Shown one piece after another: positions 25,683 to 37,510 of a stretch of DNA of 64,000 nt. Source of the DNA: Chrysoperla carnea (lineage: Eukaryota > Arthropoda > Insecta > Neuroptera > Chrysopidae); assembly GCF_905475395.1 (NCBI RefSeq), contig NC_058337.1:130779960-130843959 (forward strand). Reading direction: 5' to 3'. Under the pieces are notes generated by a model that saw only the letters and a list, made by a program, of their open reading frames with translations, did not search any database and was not told the origin of the DNA. The stretch's first letter is position 1. Each line of letters begins with the position of its first letter. The translations under genes were made by a program, and so were the position numbers.

Positions 25683-26847
25683 ATCAATTTTATTTAGAAT
25701 TTTTAGTCAATATTATTTTAAACTATAATAAATATTTTTTTAAATTATTTGTTTGTAATTATTTCAAATTGCATTAGAAATAAGTTTTAAAAGTTTTTCA
25801 CATTTTAAAGAATGACGAATTAAGTTTACCAAAAAAAAAAAATTATTTATCGCATAGCAACCTACATTACCGAATAAGATTAGAGACAACTTCGTTTATT
25901 TTACTCACAGATGGCGAGACTATATTTCGCGATATATTTTTAGTATCTAAATAAATCAAGTTAGAATACAATGAAAACTCCGAAAAGATTCCTACTCTTT
26001 TATTAGTCTTCGAAACGGTATATTTATTGAAGACTGTATTCCTGATTATTCCACAAAATCTAGAAAAATTTGAGGAACTATAAAAAAAAAAACTTTTTTA
26101 TGATTTGGAGTACGTACTTAGAGTAATTTTATTTACAAATTTTTATACAAAATAACAAAATCAATTAAGAATCACAGTTTACTTCGATTTTCAAAATATC
26201 CCCAATTACCAAACGATTTGCATAAAGAGTTGTCCATATTTTGGTTCGTTTTAGCTAATGATTAACGTTGTCAATTGAAGCTCTAAGATCTTAAAAGGGG
26301 CAAAAATTCAGTATTATTTTCCCTGAATTTTATTTGAAGTTCCTTGACTTTTCCACTATAAAAACAATAATTCCCTGACCGTTTTTAAAATATCATAATT
26401 TGAAATTTCCCTATTCGACCTTTCTTTTTTCTTAACTATGGAAACTATGATCTTTTCGATAAATTAGTCAACTGTCACACTCGATACTTCTACTGGAATT
26501 ACGTTTTTACTTTTTACTGGAATTACCGCTTCAGAAACGAAATAATCTGACAACCCTGACCAAAACCGAAGATTTTGTAGTGAAAACTGATTAAGAATAT
26601 ATACGCCATTCCAAGATATCGATGCAGAATCAGTTCTATAGAATACAATTCTAGAGACCGGCTATTTTCTTAGCATTTTCCTTGACCTATACTATAATTC
26701 CCTGACTTTTTCAGAGTTTCAAAATTCCCTGACATTTAAAGGTTTTTCCAGATTGATCACCACCACTATTAAAAGCGAACTAAAATCTGGACAACACAAT
26801 ATATGTATTATGATCTAAAAAATACAATATCAAATAAGAAAAACCAA
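25683..26847. other. Spacer between convergent genes, with dispersed repeat
   Basis: Contains the 3' UTR and poly(A) signal of the Ig gene. A diffuse repeat at about 26310-26765 has recurring AATTCCCTGAC phrases and ends in CCAGATTGATCACCACC. A short segment at about 25880-25950 resembles 850-925. No gene is supported. Confidence 0.55.
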
Positions 26848-29831
26848 TTACTCAACCATTACTTCCGGATTTTCCTGTATACTATTATCACTTTCCTTAG
26901 CTGTACTTGCAGTTACATCCACCTCTTCTTCCTCATCTTCTTCGTCAACATCCATTTCATATAAACAACACGTACGTAAATTTTGCATTAATATCACCGA
27001 TACTTTTCGACTGCCAGATACCGAAAATTTAGCAGCTGTAAATCCATCCAACACACGTAACGTAGTCGATATCGGAGCATCACAAGCATTAATTCGCGTT
27101 AAATTACCGATCGAATCAATTACATTTTTATCAACTACCATGAGCGATTGACGAGCTAAAGTTACAGGAAATTGTGCAAAAACGGCTGTACGTTGTTGAT
27201 TATCAATTTCCAAGAGAACAGATAACACATTTACGGTATAAAATTGAATATCGATTATTTTTAACGGTTGGGAGAGACTATCGTTAAAATTTTCTACTGA
27301 TTGAAAATAGAAAAATTCACATTTCACTTGTGTTTCATTTGAGCTATCAATTTCTATAAAATATATTCCATCCGGTTCGGTTACATTTACAATCGCCATA
27401 AATGTAATATCTCGATTGAAATTAATTAACGACAATCGAATATCATTATAATTATCGACCTTAATAATATTCAAAATTTGATATAATTGTAATTCATTAC
27501 CAATTTGTTTTTTGGGTTCATTAAAAACATCCCCAATCGATGATATTAAATGTTTATGTTCTTGGAGTAAAGACATTTCATGATGATGTTTAATAATTAA
27601 ATCATTATCGAATAAACCCGGATGATTCGATAAAAAAACATCCCAAGGATTTAACGTTGTATCTAATGGTATAACTAAATTCGAATCAACTAAATACTGC
27701 CCTAAACGTTCTAAATTAAAATATTTACTACGTCCCGCTTGTTTTGAATCACCGGGTAACGAATCGAAATTTTTTAGAAATTCCCCAATAAATATTATAT
27801 CTCGTTGAGATACTTTACTAACTTCGATCGGGACATGTTCTTCATTCTCTCGTAAAATAACGACATACAGCCAACGAAAGAATGCTTTATAATTCCTCAT
27901 AGAATGATCGATAACTTGTTGAACTTCAGCACCTTTAACTAAAAACGATCCACTTGCCGATATTGCTTTCGTCACTGCACTCTCCTGTAATCCTAAAATT
28001 TTATATCGAAATTCCATACGTGCCATGCCGCGTAATTCGGATAAATAATATGCAATATTTTGTGCAACTTTTGTTAAATGTTTAAGTACAAGTTTTTGGA
28101 TATTCGAGTAACTACATTCAATCGAATGACCTAATTTTCGAAGGCCTTTTTCAGTTAAATCTTGTGATAAAAATAAATCTAATTCGTATGAAGGGAATCC
28201 GAACAGTAATAAATCAAGAAAATCCGCTGCCACCGCACCTTCCGGAACTGATGACGCAAATGATGCCAACTTTGAATCCATTTCCATCAAAATAATTTCC
28301 CAAGCGGCTTCAATTGAGGAAATTGTCCCTTCTAAATAATTCAGCAAAGATATAATCTTTCCATGTTTATATGCAATCATATGTAGCTCTGTGGAATGCG
28401 TTTTAAATATTTCAGTTTGTAGAGTGATCACTTTTACTAGGCCCGATTTAGTTAGGACTATCGCATATAAATAACTTAAATTATTTGCCATATGAACAGA
28501 TAAAACTGTACATTTTTCATCGATTAATTTATTTAAATCGATTATCGCACATTCGAATAATCCAAAAATACTAATGTGTAGCATTCCATGTGTGGTTCCA
28601 ACCAAAAGAACATTAATTACCTTAAAATCTACAAGATTTTCATCAGATATTTTTTTATTTGCTGATCCCGTATCCCATGCTAAATCAGGTAAATCTGATA
28701 AAAATAATGAGGAATCATCCTAAAAAACAAATAAAAAAAATCCGTCATTAGTCAATAAAAAAAAAAACATTCCCACCTCCAAAATCGTACTCAAAAGTAA
28801 TTATTGGCACATATTTCTTTCTGTTCGGGGTCTTATCAGGCGAGCGAAGCGAGCCTCTACTAGGTTAAAATGTAACTTTTTGGTGGTAAACTTTACAAAA
28901 AAAATACAAAAGATTTAGACATGAAATGAAATGTTGTAGTTCCATATTTATGTCTAGATGTGTTATCAATTATTATTTTTAGAAAAAATTATATAAATAA
29001 TAAAAAACAACCGTATTTTTTATTTATTACAATGTATATATCAATATATATGCAGAGACAGTGGCACCATCTATGAATTGAATATTTTCACAGCGCATAA
29101 TAACATGAATCCTGGTTTACAAACTGATGTTTTAAAGAAATTAACGTTTGTTGAGGAACAATTAAATTAAAAATATTTGTCAATAATTGTATAATTTTAT
29201 TTTAGAAATATCTATTTTATATGATACCATTCGCGAGCCATTACAAAGTTATACTTTTAGCTAGTCATAATATGTGCCGGAAAAAAAGCATTGATCGTTT
29301 TGGAAATACTTAAATTTCACTACTCATTAGAATATCATTACACTACTTACTTCAATCGGAGAATCAACTCCCAAATCCGGTGCATTAAACCAAATTACAC
29401 AGCTAATTGATGAAAATCTTTGAGTGTATAATATCCGTTTCGTTTCTACATCCACAAGCAAAAGTGTTCCTAAAATACATCAAAAATTGGTAAATCTTAG
29501 AAGCTGGATTATGTTTTAAATATAAAATTACCGTTGCTATAACCAATAGCGATTACTTTTCCATCGGGTCGCCAAGCCATACCACTAACCGTATAATCAA
29601 CATCGGATGGCTGTAAACTCCAAACTCTTTGCCAATTTAATCTATGTAACGATACTTCTCCTATTCCAAAGCAAAATTACGGATTAATAATATTTTTTGG
29701 TATTATAATTATTATATTAAGTTTATACCTCGAACATTTGCAATTGCTAACAAATCCATACGATCACACCATAATAAAAATTTTATTTCTTGGCTTGTAT
29801 GTCGTTCTTCTAATTGCTTCATGGCACACAT
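26848..29831 (-). CDS. ANAPC4: Anaphase-promoting complex subunit 4 (APC4)
   Basis: Scaffold subunit of the APC/C ubiquitin ligase that drives mitotic exit; nuclear and cytoplasmic (family knowledge). Four exons on the minus strand in transcript order: 29831-29729, 29660-29532, 29469-29351, 28719-26848; phases agree, 740 aa against about 800 in vertebrates. The start, MCAMKQLEERHTSQEIKFLL, leads straight into an N-terminal WD40 propeller (VRGEVSLHRLNW, GMAWRPDGKVIAIGYSNGT). The signature of the APC4 long helical domain follows at about residues 284-360: LTEKGLRKLGHSIECSYSNI, then a block containing LSELRGMAR. Most of the protein is one long exon. The C-terminus is very acidic (DVDEEDEEEEVDV), which is usual for the family. 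The gene is convergent with the Ig-protein gene and appears intact. Confidence 0.95.
28840..28870. repeat. GAGCGAAGCGAGCC palindromic motif in APC4 intron 3
   Basis: GGCGAGCGAAGCGAGCCTC at about 28849 is a near-palindrome. It stands in otherwise AT-rich intron sequence and is reminiscent of dispersed repeat ends. Too short to classify. Confidence 0.25.
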
Positions 29832-32130
29832 TTTTATCAAAAAATTTATTCAGAAAATTTACGTTAAATAATCCGCGGTTTGTGTTTGTAAATTATCTGT
29901 CAAATAACCGGTATGGCATATCCTATCTATGGTTTTTTTTTCTAAAGAAAGTTTTATTCTCTATAACCCAGGAATAAAATATATTGATGCAACAGAATGA
30001 CGTTTTGTGGTGGTTGATCATAGACATTTCGAATAAATATAGACTGCTAGTATAATTCACCGAAATTTATAAATCACAGATTATAGTTTTAATTTAAAAC
30101 AGATCTGCAACTCCCTGTAGAATTTTTACTATTTCGGTTCTCTAAAGGTGCCTTTCACCAGGTGGCTCTACATGTTATATTCGTGTAGGGCCATCTATTA
30201 GTTTTGATAATAATTTCCATTTCAATGGTTTTTGGGGAAACAATATTTTATATATTTTTAAATAGATAAACAATACGTCTTTCAAAATTCGTTTGCATTA
30301 CATTAAAATTCGTTAAATTTCTTTGTGTGTATTCTCAATTGATTTTCTTTATTAATATTTTGTGGATTATTTGTATAGTGACATTATTTAAGTATTTTGG
30401 TCATTTTCATTATGCCCCTGTTCATAAACCCATAGTACTTCTTTTATGAAGTAATGTCAAATGACTACTTTTACAGAAATCTATAATTTATGGTAATGTC
30501 AAATGTCAAATTCAATTAATTTTTAAATTTTTGATTAATATATCTTTATAAATTATATCTCATGTGTTATTCTGAAGTATTAGTTATATTGCTGTACAGT
30601 TTCATTAAAAACCATTCGCTAATTTTAGCGTGAAAGCGTAACAAACAAACAAACAAACATGCATACTTTCGCATTTATAATATATAGAGATATTCAGATT
30701 TATAAAAATAAAGTAGATAACTGAATTATAGAGTCGCTTTCATGATACTTATGCCTGGCTAAAACTAAAATAATTTACTTGACAGCAGGCATAGGAGAGT
30801 TATTTTAAGTGGAAGTCACCATTGTTATAACTTAATTCTAATTGCTCATAGAGGAGGAAGCGAGACGGGTATACAACTCTTCTGCGTATCTCAGTTTCTC
30901 TAATAGTAATGAGATTGGTAGAAAAAAAGCAGGTAAAAAATCCTTGGGACTTCTCTATAGTCCCGTTTGCCAATGCTTGCTTTACACTTCACATTTGAGT
31001 TTACATTAAAGTTAAACAGATTCTGGTATTTCCGAACAAAATTAATACAATAACTAACACGACCCGTTCAACACAAACATATAATTTCGTAGAAAAGTGG
31101 TAAAAAAAAAAACAAAATTTCTTAAATTAATACTAATTAAAAGAACATGTATTTAAATTAGTAATTATATGTCTAGAGTATTAGGAGAGCATCTGTAAAA
31201 ACTTACATGTTTTCCTAATAAACCTATTATTTAAATTTATGATATTTTTTTAAAAACTTTTTTAACTGGACTACGCTTTTATAAGGAATAAAAAATGACA
31301 AGGAGATGCAAGCAATTTAAATTTTTAATTTTAAAGGTATTCGTAAAATTTCTGTTGTCAATGAGTATAAATTATAAAATTTTATAAAACGTAGTTTTAA
31401 AATGATGTTCCTTCATTTGAACTAGACTTTAGTTTTGTTAAATTCATTTTTAGACTAGTGGCATTATTTTAAAATTTTCAACTCTCGAATAACAAAGACG
31501 AATGTTATAAGTATATAACATTCTGTGACATTGCAGCTTCTAAACGGATGAATCGTAATATGATGAAACCGAATGAAAGGTAATATGATCGAGAGTGTTC
31601 TTAGTAATTTTTTAAGTTCGAGGTTTCGTAACAACTAGAAAAGAGGTGATGATATTCCAATGACTGAGCAGATCTTCTTGAACGATGCTATCTCAATATA
31701 AAGAAGCCAGGCGTTCATAAAAATGATTGCACAAAAATTTTCGGCAAGCTTTTTTGCAGTAACGGCGTACAAACTCGCCTTCACTATTCAAAAAAACTAT
31801 ACAGAATTTACCAAATACCTGCGTTATCCAATATCTGCCATATACATAAAATTGCTTCACGTGACCTCACCAAACTATGTCACAATTTGCGACCATTCTA
31901 AAATAATTGGTGGTGGTATAATGGGAAAGAAATAATTATTCCAACTCAATCAGTATCAGTTCATTGCGGTTTTCTGATATTGAAAATAATTTGTTTCGTC
32001 ATTTTTGATCAAAATCTATCGATTCCACAAATTATTTCAAAAAAAAGTCTTGGGGTATCTCAATTCCAGTAAAGTGGTAATTTTGTTTCTTCTGTTCTTA
32101 ATGTACTCAATTAATTATTTTGCTTTTTAG
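29832..32130. other. Intergenic region with a dispersed repeat and a duplicated promoter-side block
   Basis: About 30105-30695 looks like a dispersed arthropod repeat ending in GTGAAAGCGTAACAAACAAA and TTCGCATTTATAATATATAG. From about 31252 the sequence is the upstream part of the tandem duplication that includes the first MFS gene. The block 31596-31836 is absent from the second duplicate. No gene is supported before 32131. Confidence 0.6.
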
Positions 32131-34070
32131 ATGGAGCAAAATAAAACTTCAATGAATTTAATCTGTTCGTACTCCAAATTACCAGATACTTTACCAGCTT
32201 CAAACCCAAAAAATTTTGAACAATTTGAAACAAAAATTGAACATAATAAAAAGGAAAGTTTTCTATCTACCAAAAATTTGATGCCAATTGAAATAGATAC
32301 ATCTTTTGAAGATGGACAAAATCATATGGACTCAAATATTTGGTCAGAGAAATCGTGGTTTTCCAGACAATTTTTGATACAGTTTGGAATTATATATGTT
32401 GGTATGTAAAAAAAAATTAAAAGAAATCGATTATATAATTAACATAGTTATTTTTTGAAATATCCTGAATATATTGTCTTGTGTGCCTTCCTTGAGAACA
32501 TCTCGAAACCCGGATGCTGTTATAACCAAATGAAACAATAAAATTCTATTGAAACAAGAAACCAGATTCTCAAAACTCCAAATTGCTACAAAACATAAAT
32601 CTTTTCTCTTGTCCTACCCACTTCTCGATTCGTGATATTACAGAGCATCTTGATATATGAATCTCATGCTTTAATTTATTATGTTTTAGCAAGTTTGTTA
32701 ATGTTCATTACTGGAATGCATACTGGCTGGGTAGGACCAACAATCTTAAAGTTATCGTCAAATGATTCAGACATACCACTCACATCAACAGAAATATCCT
32801 GGTTAGCTTCAATGGTACCATTTGGTGGTGGAATTGGTCCAATATTTGGTGCAATATTAGCGAATAAAATTGGACGTAAAAAGACAATTTTGCTCATAGC
32901 TATACCAGAAATATTTACATGGATTGCAGTTATATTGGCAAAAGATATTTATTGCTTATGCGCAGCACAATTTGTTAGGGGTATAACTGGTGGAGCTGCA
33001 TTTGCTGTTATACCGATGTATGTAGGTGAAATATCGTCACCAAAATTTCGTGGAGTTTTGGGAATAGTTTTTATTCTACAATATCATGCTGGTTTCGTGC
33101 TCGAAATAGCACTTGTACCATTTGTTTCAGTATCAGCAAACGCATGGATTGCATTATCGATTCTCACGTTTTTGGTTTTAGTTTTTATTTGGATGCCAGA
33201 ATCACCGTACTATTTTATATTGAAAAATCAAGCATCAAATGCGGGGAAATCTTTGCGAATTTTAAATCAAAACGATGAAATTGACAAACATTTGGAAAAG
33301 TTGAAGAGAATAGTACAAGCTGAACAAAATGAGGTGCATAGTTTCACCGAAATATTTCGCACCAGAAATAATCGAGTTAGCTTTATTCTATGCTTAGGAG
33401 TTATGTCAATACAACCTTTAACTGGATTCGTTCCTGTACTTGCTTACACTCAACTTACATTAGAAAAGTCAAATTCATTTATCGATCCCAATATAAGTGG
33501 AATTATAATTGGAAGTTTTGGATTGATATTTCTTTTTTTGGGATGTTTTTTTGTCGATTCGTATGGTCGAAGACCAATATTACTTTGTTCCACTTTTGGA
33601 ACAACCATTCCATTTCTATTAATCGCGGTATATTTTCATTTGGATTACCTCAACTACGAATATATAAGATCTTTTACTCTTTTGCCACTTATTGGATTGA
33701 TTTTGCATCAAGTAACTTCATTATTTGGAATTTGTCCAATACCATACGTTTATATAAGCGAATCATTTTCGACAAATATAAAAAGTTTCGCTTCATTGTT
33801 TATTATTTGTTATGGATCTATAATGAGTAGCGTTTGCAGCAAAATTTATCCAGATTTGTGTGCTCTTATGGGGATCCATAATGTTTATTATTTGCTTGTT
33901 TGTGGATGTATTTTAAGTGGTATTGGTACGTATTTTTTTGTGCCAGAAACAAAAGGAAAAACTTTACATGAAATCCAAAAATTTTTAAGGGAATATTAAA
34001 TGGGTCCACGATCCTTGTGTATGGCAAAGTAATATAACTGAAAATTTTCGGCAGCATTTTCAAATTTTAA
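31252..34070 (+). repeat. Segmental tandem duplication, unit 1 (MFS transporter)
   Basis: Starts at TTTTTAACTGGACTACGCTT and ends after TTTTCGGCAGCATTTTCAAA. It carries the upstream region, both exons and the 3' flank of the first transporter. The second unit follows directly and has the same order. Confidence 0.85.
32131..33999 (+). CDS. MFS sugar-porter-like transporter, copy 1
   Basis: Twelve-TM major facilitator of the sugar porter family, in the group annotated in insects as facilitated trehalose transporter Tret1-like; the substrate here is uncertain. Exons 32131-32401 and 32690-33999 join in phase, 526 aa. The cytoplasmic N-terminus is about 75 residues, then TM1 (FLIQFGIIYVG, continuing into exon 2). 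Family motifs present: NKIGRKKT after TM2, YVGEISSPKFRG, PESPYY, DSYGRRP after TM8 and the terminal PETKGKTLHEI. The TM7 motif that binds hexose in GLUTs (QQLSGIN) is altered to QPLTGFV, losing the second Gln and the Asn, so glucose or trehalose transport should not be assumed. An acceptor AG directly before the ATG suggests a 5' UTR intron. It is paired with the copy at 35447. Confidence 0.9.
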
Positions 34071-34489
34071 CAAAGTACAAGCTTTGGTTTTGTATTACCG
34101 CTAGTTGCTCCTACCTGCTCCCGCCTTTCGTCTCATTTTACGTATTTTGATAGTTGGCAAATCGTAAAAAAAATATAATACTAAAGCTTTATAAGTTTGG
34201 CACGTGATTCTATAAGGCACGAGTTGATATGCCTCCCTTTTTGCTTTTTGAGGGAGTGATTATTCTTACTTTTTTTTTTGGTATCCTAATCCTAATATTC
34301 TATTATAAATTCTTAAAGGACTGATTATTGAAATTAAAAATCTAATTTTCAAATTAAATATAATTTCAAATGTAAATTATAAACTTGAATATAATTTTTC
34401 ATTAATAAATAATTAACTTTTTATTTAAATAATCCCTTATAGAATCACTTTCTTCTTCCTGGCTTTGGTTTGCGCAAAATAACGTCGAT

Positions 34490-34585
34490 TACTACGGATT
34501 AGACCCATTTTGTAAATTGTTAGAGATTTAAAAAGAAAATTTAAATGTAAAAAATGAACCTTAAAAACTTTTTCTATTATTTGCA
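34490..34585 (+). repeat. Fragment of dispersed repeat family A
   Basis: ACCCATTTTGTAAATTGTTA followed by GAGATTTAAAAAGAAAATTT matches the 3' half of repeat A (for example near 9199). It lies between the two transporter duplication units. Confidence 0.5.
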
Positions 34586-34828
34586 ATTTTTAAGGTAGAC
34601 GAAATAGATAATTTTCTATGGTATTGCTAGAAGTCTTATATTTGAAGAAACCCCTTAAAATAGTGGTAGAGCGTAAGAATGAAGAAAAAAGCATGAGATC
34701 TAACACCAGAAGTGCCAAAACAAGTTGCAGACTATTTTACAAATGTAAAATTATTGCATAATTTACCATGCACCGATAAATTGATATTGGAAAAAGAGTA
34801 ATTATTACAAATGAGCAAAAAAAAAAAC

Positions 34829-37510
34829 TTTTTTTAACTGGACTACGCTTTTATAAGGAATAAAAAATGTGAAGGAGAAGCAAGCAATTAAAATTTTTTA
34901 TTTTAAATGTATTCGTGAAATTTCCGTTGTCAATGAACACGAATTACAATATTTTATAAAACGTTCATTAAGTTCCTTCTTTTGAACTAGACTTTAGTTT
35001 TGTTAAATTCATTTTTACACTGGTGACATTATTTTAAATTTTTAACTCCTGAATAACAAAAACGGATGTTATAAGTATAACGTGTCTGTGTGTCTGTCTG
35101 TGGCATCGTAGCTTCTAAACGGATGAATCGTTATACGATGAAATCGGATGAAACGTAATATGATTGAGAGAAATCCACTGTCTGCCATATAAATAAAACT
35201 GCTTCACGTGACCTCACCAAACTGTGCCTTAATTTGCGAACATTCTTAAATAATTGATGGGAGCAACCAGTCTCAACTAAATGTGGTTTTCCGAACTTGA
35301 AAATTATTTGTATCGTCATTTTTGATCAAAATCTATCGAATCCACAAATTATTTCAAAAAAAATCAGAGAGTATCACTATTCCAGTTAAGTTGCAATTTT
35401 GCTTCTTCTCTTCTCAATGTACTCAATTAATCATTTTGTTTTTTAGATGGAGCAAAATAAAACTTCAATGAATTTAATCTATTCATACTCAAAATTATCA
35501 GAAACTTTATCAGCTTCAAATCCAAAAAATATTGAACAATTGAAAACAAAAATTGAACATAATAAAAAGGAAAGCTTCTTATCTACCAAAAAATTGACGC
35601 CATTTGAAATAGATAAAACTTTTGAAGATGAACAAAATCATATGGACTCAAATATTTGGTCAGAGAAATCGTGGTTTTCCAGACAATTTTTGATTCAGTT
35701 TGGAATTATATATGTTGGTATGTATAAAAAAATTAAAAGAAATCGATAATATAATTAACATAGTTATTGAAATATCTTGTAAATATTGTGTTGTGTGCCT
35801 TCCTTGAGAACATCTCGAAATCCGGAGGTACAGATGTCTCTCGGGGGAAAAATGATAACCAAATGAAACTATACGATTCTATTGAAACAAGAGAACATAC
35901 GGTTTCAGTTGTAAATAACATGAATAGAGGCTCTTTATATCATTATTCTTCACTCTCCCGCCTATGAATCATCTGTGTTCCGGGACCCGGCGCGGCATAA
36001 GCAAGCAAGCACTCCGCTTTGACACTCCCCGAAACTATTGACTACCCTCAAATGGAATCCTGAAGCCTTCATTCGAATTTTTAATTTATTATGTTTTAGC
36101 AAGTTTGCTAATGTTCATTACTGGAATGCATACTGGCTGGGTAGGACCAACGATCTTAAAGTTATCGTCAAATAATTCAGACATACCACTCACATCAACA
36201 GAAATATCTTGGTTAGCTTCAATGGTACCATTTGGTGGTGGAATTGGTCCAATATTTGGTGCAATATTAGCGAATAAAATTGGACGTAAAAAGACAATTT
36301 TGCTCATAGCTATACCAGAAATATTTACATGGATTGCAGTTATATTGGCAAAAGATATTTATTGCTTATGCGCAGCACAATTTGTTAGGGGTATAACTGG
36401 TGGGGCTGTATTTGCTGTTATACCGATGTATGTAGGTGAAATATCGTCACCAAAATTTCGTGGAGTTATGGGAATGCTTTCTATTCTACAACATCATGCT
36501 GGATTAGTGCTCGAAACAGCGCTTGTGCCATATGTTTCAATATCGTCAAACGCATGGATTGCATTAACAATACCCACATTTTTAGTTTTGGTTTTTATTT
36601 GGATGCCAGAATCACCGTACTATTTTTTAATAAAAAATCAATCAACAAATGCCGGGAAATCTTTACGAATTTTAAATCAAAACAATGAAATTGAGAAACA
36701 TTTGGAAAAATTGAAGAGAATAGTTCAAGCTGAACAAAATGAGGTGCATAGTTTCACCGAAATATTTCGCACTAGAAATAATAGAGTTAGCTTTATTCTA
36801 TGTTTAGGAGTTATGTCAATACAACATCTAACTGGAGTCGTTCCTGTACTCGTTTATGCTCAACTTACATTAGAAAAGTCAAACTCATTTATCGATCCCA
36901 ATGTAAGTGGAATTATAATTCAGAGTATTGGTTTGATGTTTCTTTTTTTGGGATGTTTTTTTGTCGATTCGTATGGTCGAAGGCCAATATTACTTTGTTC
37001 CACTTTTGGAACAACCATTCCATTTTTATTAATCGCGGTATATTTTCATATGGATTACCTCAACTACGAATATATAAGTTCTTTTTCTCTTTTGCCACTT
37101 ATTGGATTGATTTTGCATCAAGTAACAGCATTATTTGGAATTTGTCCAATACCATACGTTTATATAAGCGAATCATTTTCGACAAATATAAAAAGTTTCG
37201 CTTCATTGTTTATTATTTGTTATGGATCTATAATGAGTAGCGTTTGTAGCAAAATTTATCCAGATTTATGTGCTCTCATGGGGATCCATAATGTTTATTA
37301 TTTGCTTGTTTGTGGATGTATTTTAAGTGGTATTGGTACGTATTTTTTTGTACCAGAAACAAAAGGAAAAACTTTACATGAAATCCAAAAATTTTTAAGG
37401 GAATATTAAATGGATGCATGATACTGAGAGTGTATGTGATCCTCCTGAAATGCGACTTGTAATAGAACCTATAATTTTCGGCAGCATATTTCAAGAATTT
37501 GATACTAGAA
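34829..37510 (+). repeat. Segmental tandem duplication, unit 2 (MFS transporter)
   Basis: Starts at TTTTTTAACTGGACTACGCTT like unit 1 and ends near TTTTCGGCAGCATATTTCAA. It lacks the 240-bp block found at 31596-31836, and its intron sequence differs more than its exons. It sits in direct orientation about 3.4-3.6 kb from unit 1. Confidence 0.85.
35447..37409 (+). CDS. MFS sugar-porter-like transporter, copy 2
   Basis: Tandem paralogue of the gene at 32131. Exons 35447-35717 and 36100-37409 have exactly the same lengths and phase as copy 1, 526 aa. The same motifs are present (NKIGRKKT, YVGEISSPKFRG, DSYGRRP, PETKGKTLHEI). The N-terminal 90 residues and the C-terminal third are nearly identical to copy 1. 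Differences cluster in two places: TM4-TM6 (GVMGMLSILQHHAGLVLE against GVLGIVFILQYHAGFVLE) and TM7 (QHLTGVVPVLVYAQ against QPLTGFVPVLAYTQ). TM7 lines the substrate cavity in this fold, so the copies may differ in substrate preference (inference). The frame is intact, with no sign of decay. Confidence 0.9.

Noticed and set aside
31723-31935. 70-codon frame upstream of the first transporter
   Set aside because: Part of it lies in the block missing from the second duplicate and the rest is not kept in frame there; no domain seen.
33390-33830. 146-codon frames inside both transporters (also at 36800-37240)
   Set aside because: Out-of-frame shadows of the MFS coding sequence, duplicated because the genes are duplicated.
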